From NCBI GenBank assembly GCA_947492175.1, contig CANLMQ010000002.1, positions 186,001-250,000 of the forward strand: a stretch of 64,000 nucleotides of DNA. Reading direction: 5' to 3'. Origin of the DNA: an uncultured Draconibacterium sp. (GTDB taxonomy: Bacteria; Bacteroidota; Bacteroidia; Bacteroidales; Prolixibacteraceae). This document shows positions 1 to 8,940 of this stretch, in pieces. The notes beneath the pieces were generated by a model, which did not search any database, had not been told where the DNA came from, and saw only the letters and a program-made list of their open reading frames with translations. How positions within the stretch are numbered: the first letter of the stretch is position 1; the number at the start of each line of letters is the position of its first letter. Both the position numbers and the translations under genes were made by a program.

Positions 1-4
1 CATA

Positions 5-820
5 TTAAACCACCTGAATTACACGCCCCGATTCTTTGAGTTCATTTTGTAACGAAGTTCGCATAATTATTAACCTCAACCAAACCGGTATTATTTTAAA
101 AAGCAAATAACTAAATTTATTCATCCAGCCCGGTATTATTAATTCGTCTCTTTTTAATGTTTGACGAATACATATTTTGGCCACCTTATCAACCGATAAG
201 GTTGTTGTTTGTATCAGCTTATTGTGCTGTTCGATGCGTCGTGTAACCTCGGCATTGGTTTTCATTCCTCCCGGATGTGCCACCGAAACAGTTACTCCTG
301 TACCTTTTAATTCGGCCCCCAACCCGCGCGAAAACGAATACACAAAGGCTTTTGATGCCGGATACACCGTTTTAAAGGGCATTGGCCCAAATGAAGCCAT
401 GCTGGCAATGTTTAAAATATAACCCTGTTTTTGTTTTTTTAGATTCGGCAACAGTAAACGCGTAAGCAACACCAGCGCACGCATGTTTAGCAGAATTATC
501 TGGTCGATATATGCAGGAGAGGCCTCCATAAACGGAACAGTGCCTCCAACTCCGGCATTGTTTATCAGCATATCGATACTGTAATCTCCATTTACCTCAT
601 CCGCAAATTTCTGAACGGCTTCTGTTTCCGTTAAATCGGTTTCGAAAGCAGCTACACAAACCCCATATTTTTGAGAAATTATTTTTGCCAGTTCTTCAAT
701 ATTTTCATTTGGCAAAGCAGTTAAGATTATATTTCGCCCTTGACCTGCACACTCCAGTGCCAATTGTTTTCCAAGCCCCGTACTTGCTCCTGTTATTAAA
801 GTGAATTTTCTATTGTTCAT
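5..820 (-). CDS. Short-chain dehydrogenase/reductase (SDR)
   Basis: Cytoplasmic NAD(P)-dependent oxidoreductase of the classical SDR family, 271 aa, close to the usual 250-280. Visible motifs are the N-terminal dinucleotide-binding TGASTGLG (about residues 10-17), the NNAGVGG strand motif near residue 87, and the catalytic YPASK with an upstream Ser in the NIASMAS stretch. The basic, hydrophobic C-terminus with a predicted amphipathic or membrane-touching segment resembles SDRs acting on lipid-like substrates, but the substrate cannot be read from sequence. The ATG at 820 is the only sensible start. It is followed on the same strand by no gene within the window, so its operon context is unknown. 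Confidence 0.9.
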   Translation of the reverse strand: MNNRKFTLITGASTGLGKQLALECAGQGRNIILTALPNENIEELAKIISQKYGVCVAAFETDLTETEAVQKFADEVNGDYSIDMLINNAGVGGTVPFMEASPAYIDQIILLNMRALVLLTRLLLPNLKKQKQGYILNIASMASFGPMPFKTVYPASKAFVYSFSRGLGAELKGTGVTVSVAHPGGMKTNAEVTRRIEQHNKLIQTTTLSVDKVAKICIRQTLKRDELIIPGWMNKFSYLLFKIIPVWLRLIIMRTSLQNELKESGRVIQVV

Positions 821-933
821 TTGTTTTATGTTTTTATGACCAATATATTTCAGCTGAATCAGCTCCCAAAGTCAAATTCTGTGAAGAGTCAGACTTCCAT
901 TTAGATTGTAGGTTATAAACTTTGAATTGAAAT

Positions 934-2070
934 TTATTTCGCCCAACTTATTTTATACGACAAGTTAAACTCCATAAATTCGGCAAGCATAAAGTTTATG
1001 GCTCTTACATTTACTCCCAAAGACCAATTTCGATAAAAATCGTACCTCACGCCAAGTCGCTGATAGGGCTTTTTCATATTTCCGTAATTCCGGTGAAAAA
1101 CATACATACCAATACCACTAAGCAAAGTAAGTTTCCCCACAATTATTTCGGGCTGTAAAATAATCCCAAGGGTTAGATTCTCGAACGTTGGAGTATTTGG
1201 AGCACCGTCGGGTCCGGCATTTAAACCCCACCAATAATTAAAATCAGCACCATAACCCAATCGAAAAGCATTGGAAAATTGAGTACAATAAATAGCACTT
1301 ATTCCACTTATTGCAAAGTAATTTGTATCCAACTCGTGCTCAACAAGTTGATGATCGCCATAACCTAACATCAATAACAAATCGTTTGAACGCTCCTGCC
1401 TGTCAGGTTTTGGAGTCTCCCGAACTTTGGGACGCGAATTGAAATGGTATTTTACCTCAACAGAGGGTGAGAAAATATTAAATCCCCGGTTGGGCCGCTC
1501 AAAACCGCCATTTGAAAAATGTTTAAAACTTACTCCCGCTCCCAAATCGAGGTGCTTATTTATTGGATAAAATGCATTTAGCCCGGCATCTAAATGAACA
1601 GTCATTCCTCCTCCAATCACCAGATTTTTAGGATTTGTAACTGGATCGTAGTAGTTCCAGTTACATGTTAATCCATACTGAAATTCGGAATAAAGCTCCA
1701 GCTTTTTCCATCGTTTTACAGGCAATCCTAATATTCCATAAGCAGATATTGGATGCCCGGTTTCTTCCGGATTAAAAAAGTTCCCCAGAGTAATTCCAAA
1801 ACCATAATAGGGTGAATTATAAATTTTTTGCCAGTTCGAATATCCGGGATTTTGCCAAAGCATTTTTAATGTATATGACTGGTATTTTTTCATTGGTTTA
1901 CCTGCCAAATTATCGCCCCTTACAAAATCTGTCGTTGGAAGAATTTTCCCCGACTGGAAATTTGCCGAAATAATGGGATAGTTCTTTTTCCTAAACTCAG
2001 TTGAATCGCATTGCGAAAATCCCTCAACCGCAATGAAAAAAACCAATACACATAAAAATAAATGCCTCAT
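934..2070 (-). CDS. PagL-like acyloxyacyl hydrolase (lipid A deacylase family), outer membrane
   Basis: Probable outer-membrane enzyme that removes an acyl chain from lipid A. A signal peptide (MRHLFLC...EGFSQ) starts at the ATG at 2070; an in-frame TTG 24 bases upstream is less likely. The mid-region has alternating beta-barrel strands and a KHFSNGG segment matching the His-x-Ser-Asn active-site pattern of PagL (His and Ser catalytic). At 378 aa it is about twice the length of classical PagL. The C-terminal half, about 170 residues, is also rich in Gly and aromatic residues and looks like additional barrel strands. The family call rests on the HxSN motif and the barrel pattern; the exact activity is inferred. 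Confidence 0.75.
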   Translation of the reverse strand: MRHLFLCVLVFFIAVEGFSQCDSTEFRKKNYPIISANFQSGKILPTTDFVRGDNLAGKPMKKYQSYTLKMLWQNPGYSNWQKIYNSPYYGFGITLGNFFNPEETGHPISAYGILGLPVKRWKKLELYSEFQYGLTCNWNYYDPVTNPKNLVIGGGMTVHLDAGLNAFYPINKHLDLGAGVSFKHFSNGGFERPNRGFNIFSPSVEVKYHFNSRPKVRETPKPDRQERSNDLLLMLGYGDHQLVEHELDTNYFAISGISAIYCTQFSNAFRLGYGADFNYWWGLNAGPDGAPNTPTFENLTLGIILQPEIIVGKLTLLSGIGMYVFHRNYGNMKKPYQRLGVRYDFYRNWSLGVNVRAINFMLAEFMEFNLSYKISWAK

Positions 2071-2239
2071 AATTATCGTAATAATTCGAGGCAAAAATAT
2101 CTTCTATATTTACAGCAGCTGCATACAATTATGTGAACTGTAAAATTTCCGTTTAAAGTGTAGAATTCCGGAGTTAAATTGTGTTTACATCCTCTAAACG
2201 ACAGAATAAAACCAACTAACTACCTGACAATTCTGACTA

Positions 2240-5200
2240 TTATTCCTTTAACAAAACAACTTTAGTGATCATTAAATTTGAACCGGTTTCAGCTTTGGTT
2301 TTCAGAATTAATTTACCATCGTTACTGTCTTCGCGCATTACATGAAACTTTACCCAAAAACCATCTCCTCTATGCAAATCCAGTTTCGATTTGCGACCTT
2401 CAAAATCAAGCATTCCGGTTCTTTTCTGGTTGTTCCAATCATGAAAATGCACTAATAAACTTCCAAGCATTCCTTCCGGACAATTTATCTGAAGTGTCAT
2501 CTCTTTTCCATGCCATGCCGTGTTTGTTCCTTCTTTCCAGGTTCCTGCTGAAACTATCTTGTAGGTAACATTTTCTGCAATTTTCACTTCATCCAGATCT
2601 GTGCCCCATGGAATATTTTTGTTTTCATCCTGAACATTCTTTGCTGCATTTACAAGCAAAATTGCGTTATTAAATTCTTCCGGAATATCTGCTTTCTCTG
2701 CCTTAGGAATACTTTTAAGCGTTTTTATCAGCCACTTTTCATCCGCAGTCTGGGTTGGATTAAAATCCACCGAATTCATATATGCAATTAAACTTTGTTT
2801 CAATTGCCGGGCCACAGGTTTTTCTGATTTCAAATTATAACCGCAAACCAGTAATTTTCCCTCGCCTACTTTCAGCTCAAAAACAGATCCTACTTTGTTG
2901 TTTCGGTGAAAATCGTCGACAGGCTGAGCAATTGGCTTGTATTCATGGGGCAGTTCGTTCAGAATAAACCCTTTGGCATCGGCAGAAATGGTTTCCCATT
3001 GCCAGTTGCTGTGAAACGAAGTCGGGAAATTGTTAAAAGCCGGATGTTGATCCTGAAGTAATAAGCCGATATTGGTTTTTCCCTGCCCCGGGAAAAAAGT
3101 AAGAGACCAGTAAAGCGGATAAAACAAAGCCTTTACCGAGGTTTCATCAGTTCCCAACTGGTTGGCCTGCAACAATACTTTTGCTCCCGATCTCAATTTA
3201 TCCAGAGTTTCGGTATCCAGTTCGTCTGCAACAATTATCGAATTCGCTACATCTTCTTCCGTTTTTGGAGGATACACCCAAATATCCCATTCGTTTTTAA
3301 ATTCGGTATTTAAAACTTCCAGCAAAACTGTAAGTTTTGTAGCTTTTTCAAGTTTATTCAACGCAAATTTTATATTTCCTACAGCTGACAGACTTCCATT
3401 TTCAAAGATCATTTTATCAAAACTCCCGCTTTTAATTTCCTGTCCGTTGTCATCAGTCACAGTCCAGTGCACCTCTCCGTTTAACTCTTTTTCAGAATGA
3501 TGAGAAAGTTTCACTTCAGCATTAAATTCCTCGTTGTTTTCCCATACATATTTTTCGAACAAAAGCAGTGGAACTGTTTCTGTAAAATGCTGTCTGAATT
3601 TTTCGGGAGTAGTAATTCCTTTGCTTTCCCAAAAACAATCGAGCCAACCAATTAATGCCTCGCCTTGTCCCTGGTAATCCTGCATACTTAGCAGCTGCAC
3701 TCCTGCACAGCTGGCTGTACGTAAGAAAGATTCGGTTTCATACTTGTACATGATTTGATTGAGTGCCCCCGAAGCATCGGCAAAATCATCAGACTGATCT
3801 CCAATCCCGTTTTTTTCAGCCTGATGTTTAAACTCCTCAAAATTCCGGGCTTTCAGAACTCCCGTATATTTATCAATTTCGCTCCAACGCGGATAAACCG
3901 GCCACTGCCCGATTTCGTGAGCAATAATCGGGATGTTCATTTTACTGTAAACATCCTCGAAGCTCCAATCGGTATGCGGACCATTTAAACCACGTGTACG
4001 GCCAACATCCTTTATATAATGGGTTGCACAGTAATCGTCTACCTCTGTAATTGTGCGGGCAGTTGAAACGGCATACAAACGCCGCGGATCTTTTTCTTTT
4101 AGATCGGCTACCCACTGTTTCATTACATTAAAATCAGAATTCCCCAATTCGTTGCCAATACAAAACATGGTAAACGATGGATTATTTCCGTAGGTATCCA
4201 CCACCCTGTTCATTTCAGCAACAACAAACTTATCGCGCTCTGCATCGTGTCCCAATCCTTTTGGGAAGCCCTTTGCATTCATTTCGGGGCGGCCACGTTC
4301 AGTATTATCCACACTCATCCACCAATCAATCCAGATGGATGCTTCAGCCTGCAGATAAATTCCCACACGGTTTGCTGCTTTGAATGCAGCTTCCGGAGGG
4401 CACCAAGAATGAAAACGTGCATGATTTAAACCGTATTCTCTGTAGGTTTTAAAAATTTTAATCCAGTCGTCCAGATCGCATGATGCGTAACCGGTTATTG
4501 GGAAATGCACACAATCGAGGTTTCCGCGCAAAAATACCGGAGTTCCGTTAACCAATAATTTCGTTCCGTTATGACCTATTTGACAATAGCCAAATTCTGT
4601 TTCGTACCAATCCTCCTTTTCTCCTGAACGCAACTTCAGTTTTAAGGTATAAACTTCAGGTGCAAATTCGCTCCACTTTGTTAATTTACCTTCCACTTTC
4701 AACGGCCATTCAAGCCCTGTTTTTCCGCGTCGCACATTATCCGACACACTGCCCGAAAAAATGGTTTTATTATTTGAAACTGAAATTATTTCGTAATTAA
4801 TTTCAACCGCACTCGACTCTTCCGCGTATATCTCAGCATTTATACTAATCCGTTCGCTTTCAATATCGGAATACACATTTACCTGTTTAAACGAAACCAA
4901 ATCCCGGGCCGTCATTTCCATTCGCCCAACTATTCCGTTCCAGATACTTTGTGTGTATTCGCCATAAGCATGTCCTTTATCTCCAATATTATGAATCATT
5001 TCATTATCAACCAGAATGGTCAGCTCATGCATTCCGGGAGAAATTTTTCCCAGCTTATGAATGTGCGGTGCTCCCAAAGCATCTTGTTTTGAAAGCTCTT
5101 CTCCATCAATAAGAATCCGCGACTCCCAAAGTACCCGTTCCAGCAAAATCTCAATATCTTTCCCGGCCCAGTTTTTCGGAATTTCAATTTGTTTTTTATA

Positions 5201-5467
5201 CCAGGCCTTTCCAATGTATTTGTATTCCGGTGTAAGAATTCCAAAATCGGAACCTGAAGTCTTATAGCCAAAACCCTTTTCAGCCAAAGATCCGGGTAAA
5301 ATGATTGTTCCGCTGGTAGTTGTTTCATCCGGATAGTTAACAACGAGTTCGTTCTGCTTATCCAGATTTACCTTCCATTTGCCCGATAAATTGATCGTAT
5401 TTTGAGAAAATGCCAGTGTTACACTTAGAACAAGAAGAAATATACTGAGTGCGATTTTAGTTTTCAT
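2240..5467 (-). CDS. Glycoside hydrolase family 2 enzyme (first paralogue)
   Basis: Secreted exo-acting glycosidase of the GH2 beta-galactosidase/glucuronidase/mannosidase superfamily, 1075 aa. The signal peptide MKTKIALS...LAFSQ begins at the ATG at 5467. The N-terminal sugar-binding beta-domain (about 20-190) and Ig-like domain precede a TIM barrel. In the barrel, the FHSWCPPEAAF loop, CIGNELG (acid/base Glu about 440) and AHEIGQW (nucleophile Glu about 518) are visible. The long C-terminal part (about 650-1075) carries beta-sandwich and GATase-like folds. The same loops occur in the GH2 at 8941-11766, so the two are paralogues. Substrate is not readable. It is co-directional with the DUF5107, GH2, GH97 and sulfatase genes upstream. 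Confidence 0.92.
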   Translation of the reverse strand: MKTKIALSIFLLVLSVTLAFSQNTINLSGKWKVNLDKQNELVVNYPDETTTSGTIILPGSLAEKGFGYKTSGSDFGILTPEYKYIGKAWYKKQIEIPKNWAGKDIEILLERVLWESRILIDGEELSKQDALGAPHIHKLGKISPGMHELTILVDNEMIHNIGDKGHAYGEYTQSIWNGIVGRMEMTARDLVSFKQVNVYSDIESERISINAEIYAEESSAVEINYEIISVSNNKTIFSGSVSDNVRRGKTGLEWPLKVEGKLTKWSEFAPEVYTLKLKLRSGEKEDWYETEFGYCQIGHNGTKLLVNGTPVFLRGNLDCVHFPITGYASCDLDDWIKIFKTYREYGLNHARFHSWCPPEAAFKAANRVGIYLQAEASIWIDWWMSVDNTERGRPEMNAKGFPKGLGHDAERDKFVVAEMNRVVDTYGNNPSFTMFCIGNELGNSDFNVMKQWVADLKEKDPRRLYAVSTARTITEVDDYCATHYIKDVGRTRGLNGPHTDWSFEDVYSKMNIPIIAHEIGQWPVYPRWSEIDKYTGVLKARNFEEFKHQAEKNGIGDQSDDFADASGALNQIMYKYETESFLRTASCAGVQLLSMQDYQGQGEALIGWLDCFWESKGITTPEKFRQHFTETVPLLLFEKYVWENNEEFNAEVKLSHHSEKELNGEVHWTVTDDNGQEIKSGSFDKMIFENGSLSAVGNIKFALNKLEKATKLTVLLEVLNTEFKNEWDIWVYPPKTEEDVANSIIVADELDTETLDKLRSGAKVLLQANQLGTDETSVKALFYPLYWSLTFFPGQGKTNIGLLLQDQHPAFNNFPTSFHSNWQWETISADAKGFILNELPHEYKPIAQPVDDFHRNNKVGSVFELKVGEGKLLVCGYNLKSEKPVARQLKQSLIAYMNSVDFNPTQTADEKWLIKTLKSIPKAEKADIPEEFNNAILLVNAAKNVQDENKNIPWGTDLDEVKIAENVTYKIVSAGTWKEGTNTAWHGKEMTLQINCPEGMLGSLLVHFHDWNNQKRTGMLDFEGRKSKLDLHRGDGFWVKFHVMREDSNDGKLILKTKAETGSNLMITKVVLLKE

Positions 5468-5498
5468 TCGTTTATAATTGTTTATTTTTTGCAACTCA

Positions 5499-5558
5499 TG
5501 TAACTCGCATAATCATACTCCTGGGTAATAGAAGGACTTTTTATTATGCTCGTTTCAT
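5499..5558 (-). promoter_or_regulatory. Conserved hairpin leader, copy upstream of GH2
   Basis: Read on the minus strand it starts ATGAAACGAGCATAAT and ends ATTATGCGAGTTACA. The arms form AAC/GTT, then a GA/GA internal loop, then a perfect 7-bp GCATAAT/ATTATGC helix. It ends 31 bases before the GH2 start codon, so it probably lies in that gene's leader. The helix differs from the other copies but pairing is kept. What it binds or does is unknown. Confidence 0.55.
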
Positions 5559-5575
5559 CTAATTTAAATTAGCAA

Positions 5576-8500
5576 TTAATTATGATTTGATATTTGAGCC
5601 AGCAGCTCCACTGCACCGCTGTGCATTTTATTAATACTTATTACTTCCTGCAAAATCCGGATACATTCCTTTGTATTTCCAAGTCCGTTTTCTGCCAGAG
5701 CAATCAGGAATTTTGCATCCATTTTATTTCGTTTCTGTAAATCATCGTCAAAAACCAACAACAACGGTAACGAGGTCGCAAAAAAATCAATCTGTACTTT
5801 CTGTGCAAGTTTTGCTTCAGCAAACTTTTTCATTTTAGCAAACAATTGAGCAGCCTCTTCTGGCTTGTTCAGCTCAATTAACGACAAACCACGGTAATAA
5901 GTCAGTTCAGAGAAAGTACTAACAGCCATATCAATAAAATCGCCTTCCTCAACTACACTTGCATTAAAATGTTTAAGTGCTTCCTCTTCATTATGCAATG
6001 CTTTATATGCTTTTCCTTTCCAGTAATTAATGTGTGCAACTGCCTGCAAAGGATGATATTTTTCGCCCAAATTATCGGGTGTTTCCATCGATTTTTGGAA
6101 GAATTCTAATGCTGTTTTTGCATCGCCTTTAAAAAATGCTTCCTGTCCCAATTTCAGGCAGGCTTGTGTAAACTGTTTCAACACCTGCCCTTCGCCACCT
6201 TCCCAGGGGTGAAATCTTCTGTTTTCTGTTAAATCCAATGCTTTTTGATATTGCACTGTAAAATTGTAAAGTGCTGCCAGTTCCACACAAAAATCGTCGC
6301 GTGTTATTACCAAATCCTTTATCTTTTCAAGATCTTTTAAACGCTCGGCAGGATCGTCATTTAGTTTTTTTCGGAGCTGATCGAATTCAAAACGAATTCG
6401 TGCATCGGCAGGAGATAGCTCGATGGCCTTTAAAAACCACTCTCTCGCTTTTTCGCCATCGCCACGTTTATTCCAACAGGCTATTGCCAGGTTTCGATAC
6501 AAAGTGCCATAACTACAATTTGCAGCTGCTGCTTTTTCCCAGGCATTTATCGCATCATCGTGCCGCTTTAAATTGTAATAATAATTACCTAATCCGAAAG
6601 CTGCAATCGTATTATTCTCCGCTTTTTGCAATGCCCATTCCAAAACCAGCTGCTCCCATATTCTGGATGGAAAAAAATAATCTGGAACTGCTCCGGTGGT
6701 ATCATTAAGAGTTTCAGATGCTGACGAATTATCTCCATTCATCTCGTGTAACCAAGCCAGTACAAATTGTGTCATCACCGATTTCCCCATTGGATTTGGA
6801 ACAGCGCAATCTGCTATATCATTTTTATGATGCAACTCGATCAATTCAATAGCTTCAGTATAAAAGCCTGCCTCTGCATAATCAAATGCAATGTCTATAA
6901 TTGTTTGTACATCGTTTCGCGAAGACTGAAGAAAATCAGAAAACGATTCGGTTATGCATGCAAGTTCGAATTTTGCCCACTGATCTAACGGATCGGTTTT
7001 AAGTAATTCTGTTAATGTGCTTTTTGCTGCTTCTTTGTTATTTTGTCTTTTCTGAATTATAGCCTTTAATATGTATGCTTTATTATTCTGGCGATTGGTA
7101 TCAAGTGCCATTTCAATATGCTCCAGCGCCGAAGAATAATCAACGCGCCTGCAATCAAGTAGAGCCAACTGATAATATGCAGAAGCACGCCATTCGAAAT
7201 TCCAGATAGCTTTATAAAAAAGGGAGTACGCTTCTGTGTCCCTGCCTTGATAGAAACAGGCTAATCCGCAAAAATAATGAGCCTCGCCCGATACCGGATT
7301 AGGATGGTAGCTGGTCATAATATCAATGGCCGTTTTTAGCTTCTCTTCTGCGGCTTCGAATTTGCCATTTTTTAGTTCTACTCGTCCCAAAGCAATCCAC
7401 GATTTATAACTTTTCGGATCGCGATTAATTGCTTCTTCCCAATATTGTTCAGGATAGCGGGTTGGATGACGATACAATTCCAAATGTTCTCCAATCAGTT
7501 CCAGTTCGTTCACGCTTTCAATTTCCTGTGGTTGCGCAGGCTCAACGGCAACTTTTCGGTTTCGCGGCATGTTAACCTCACGATGATGATAGGCTATTTG
7601 TTCTTGCTCGTTGCTATCAACCACAAGCATCGAAATTGTATTTTCCTGTCCGGGCTCTATTTTAATTGTATTTTCTTTCCACGGTTTATCGGGTGAAACA
7701 GTAATATTTTCAATTATTTTTTGTTCGTTTCCAATTTTCAGAACAACCTTAATATTTTCAAATTTCTGACTACTCGCGACACCAAGATCAAGCTTATTTC
7801 CCTGCTGAATTTCGCATCGGATCGTAAAATCTTTATTTGCATTTTGTACGGGGCCAAGGTTTTTATAGCTCCACCAAAACTGCGAAAATGTTTTTGTTTC
7901 GTAAGGAAGCAGGTAAGTAAAATCGGGCTGGTTATCGGTATAAACACCTGCCATTAATTCAAAATAAGGGCCTCCTTCATCGGTTAATTCGCGATCCCAG
8001 GCCCTGCCAAAATCAGCATCTCCCCAGGTCCATTGTTTTTTACCGGGGGCGATATGCCGGTTGGCAACATGAACAAAACCTCCCTTTGCGCTGTAATCGT
8101 AGCCTCCAAAAAAATCGTATTTTGTATCGCAAACCATGTAGCTTGTGGGTACCGGAATATTGGAATATTTACGCAAATCGTTTTGCCCAGGACGCTGATG
8201 ATACGGAATTCCGTAATAATCATTTTCGGCTAGCGGGAAACTACTCATAGCACGCACGGCATGATCGGCAACATAATTTACATCGGGCGGGAAAAAACTT
8301 TCGTAGTCATCATGAACTTCTACTGCCACATTTGCCCACCATAAAAATGTCTGTGTTAACGGAGTACGGTTAAACAATCGCCCGCGCAATTCAATTAAAG
8401 CGCTGTTTGGCCGAATTCGAATTCCGTGCATCCCCTTTAAACGGTACATTGGATCGTATTCCGACATCCAAATGGTTTTTGCACCATCTGCTTCCTCTTC

Positions 8501-8911
8501 AATATAAGTATCGGTGGGCAAATAAGTTCCCGGACGATGATGTTGTGGCCAGTTAAACTCCACACCTCCGCTAATCCAGGGTCCCGCCAGTCCGACCAGT
8601 GCCGGTTTTATCACTTTTTGCTGATAAAAGAAATTGTAATTTTTATTGGTTTTATCTTGTGCTTCAAAAATTCTACCGCCTATTTCGGGCAACATAACCA
8701 GTTTTACAAATTCGTTTTCCAGAATTGCAGCATCGTACTTTTTATCCACTTTCGTATCAAAAACCTTATCGATAAAAGGTACGGGGTAAACTTTTCCCGA
8801 CGATCCCTGATAAACCCGTTTTTCAAAAAACACCGGATTTATCTCCGACTTTCCCAACTCGTATGTTGGAATAATTAATTTTTCTATTTCTGCTTTTACT
8901 TGTTTTATCAT
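5576..8911 (-). CDS. DUF5107 domain protein with C-terminal TPR repeats
   Basis: Large protein (1111 aa from the ATG at 8911; a TTG nine bases earlier is less likely). No signal peptide, so probably cytoplasmic. Residues about 1-420 match my recollection of DUF5107, a galactose-mutarotase-like beta-sandwich: MLPEIGGRI, SGGVEFNWPQHH and a His/Trp-rich pocket. Residues about 480-1110 are helical tetratricopeptide repeats (for example ALGRVELKNGKFEAAEEKL). DUF5107-TPR proteins are found beside GH2 enzymes in Bacteroidetes and other sugar-utilising bacteria. Its place between two GH2 genes fits sugar handling, perhaps anomer conversion, but the activity is unproven. It is followed by the GH2 gene after a leader hairpin. 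Confidence 0.8.
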   Translation of the reverse strand: MIKQVKAEIEKLIIPTYELGKSEINPVFFEKRVYQGSSGKVYPVPFIDKVFDTKVDKKYDAAILENEFVKLVMLPEIGGRIFEAQDKTNKNYNFFYQQKVIKPALVGLAGPWISGGVEFNWPQHHRPGTYLPTDTYIEEEADGAKTIWMSEYDPMYRLKGMHGIRIRPNSALIELRGRLFNRTPLTQTFLWWANVAVEVHDDYESFFPPDVNYVADHAVRAMSSFPLAENDYYGIPYHQRPGQNDLRKYSNIPVPTSYMVCDTKYDFFGGYDYSAKGGFVHVANRHIAPGKKQWTWGDADFGRAWDRELTDEGGPYFELMAGVYTDNQPDFTYLLPYETKTFSQFWWSYKNLGPVQNANKDFTIRCEIQQGNKLDLGVASSQKFENIKVVLKIGNEQKIIENITVSPDKPWKENTIKIEPGQENTISMLVVDSNEQEQIAYHHREVNMPRNRKVAVEPAQPQEIESVNELELIGEHLELYRHPTRYPEQYWEEAINRDPKSYKSWIALGRVELKNGKFEAAEEKLKTAIDIMTSYHPNPVSGEAHYFCGLACFYQGRDTEAYSLFYKAIWNFEWRASAYYQLALLDCRRVDYSSALEHIEMALDTNRQNNKAYILKAIIQKRQNNKEAAKSTLTELLKTDPLDQWAKFELACITESFSDFLQSSRNDVQTIIDIAFDYAEAGFYTEAIELIELHHKNDIADCAVPNPMGKSVMTQFVLAWLHEMNGDNSSASETLNDTTGAVPDYFFPSRIWEQLVLEWALQKAENNTIAAFGLGNYYYNLKRHDDAINAWEKAAAANCSYGTLYRNLAIACWNKRGDGEKAREWFLKAIELSPADARIRFEFDQLRKKLNDDPAERLKDLEKIKDLVITRDDFCVELAALYNFTVQYQKALDLTENRRFHPWEGGEGQVLKQFTQACLKLGQEAFFKGDAKTALEFFQKSMETPDNLGEKYHPLQAVAHINYWKGKAYKALHNEEEALKHFNASVVEEGDFIDMAVSTFSELTYYRGLSLIELNKPEEAAQLFAKMKKFAEAKLAQKVQIDFFATSLPLLLVFDDDLQKRNKMDAKFLIALAENGLGNTKECIRILQEVISINKMHSGAVELLAQISNHN

Positions 8912-8940
8912 AGCATTCAAATCCTTGCTTCCAGCTTTGT

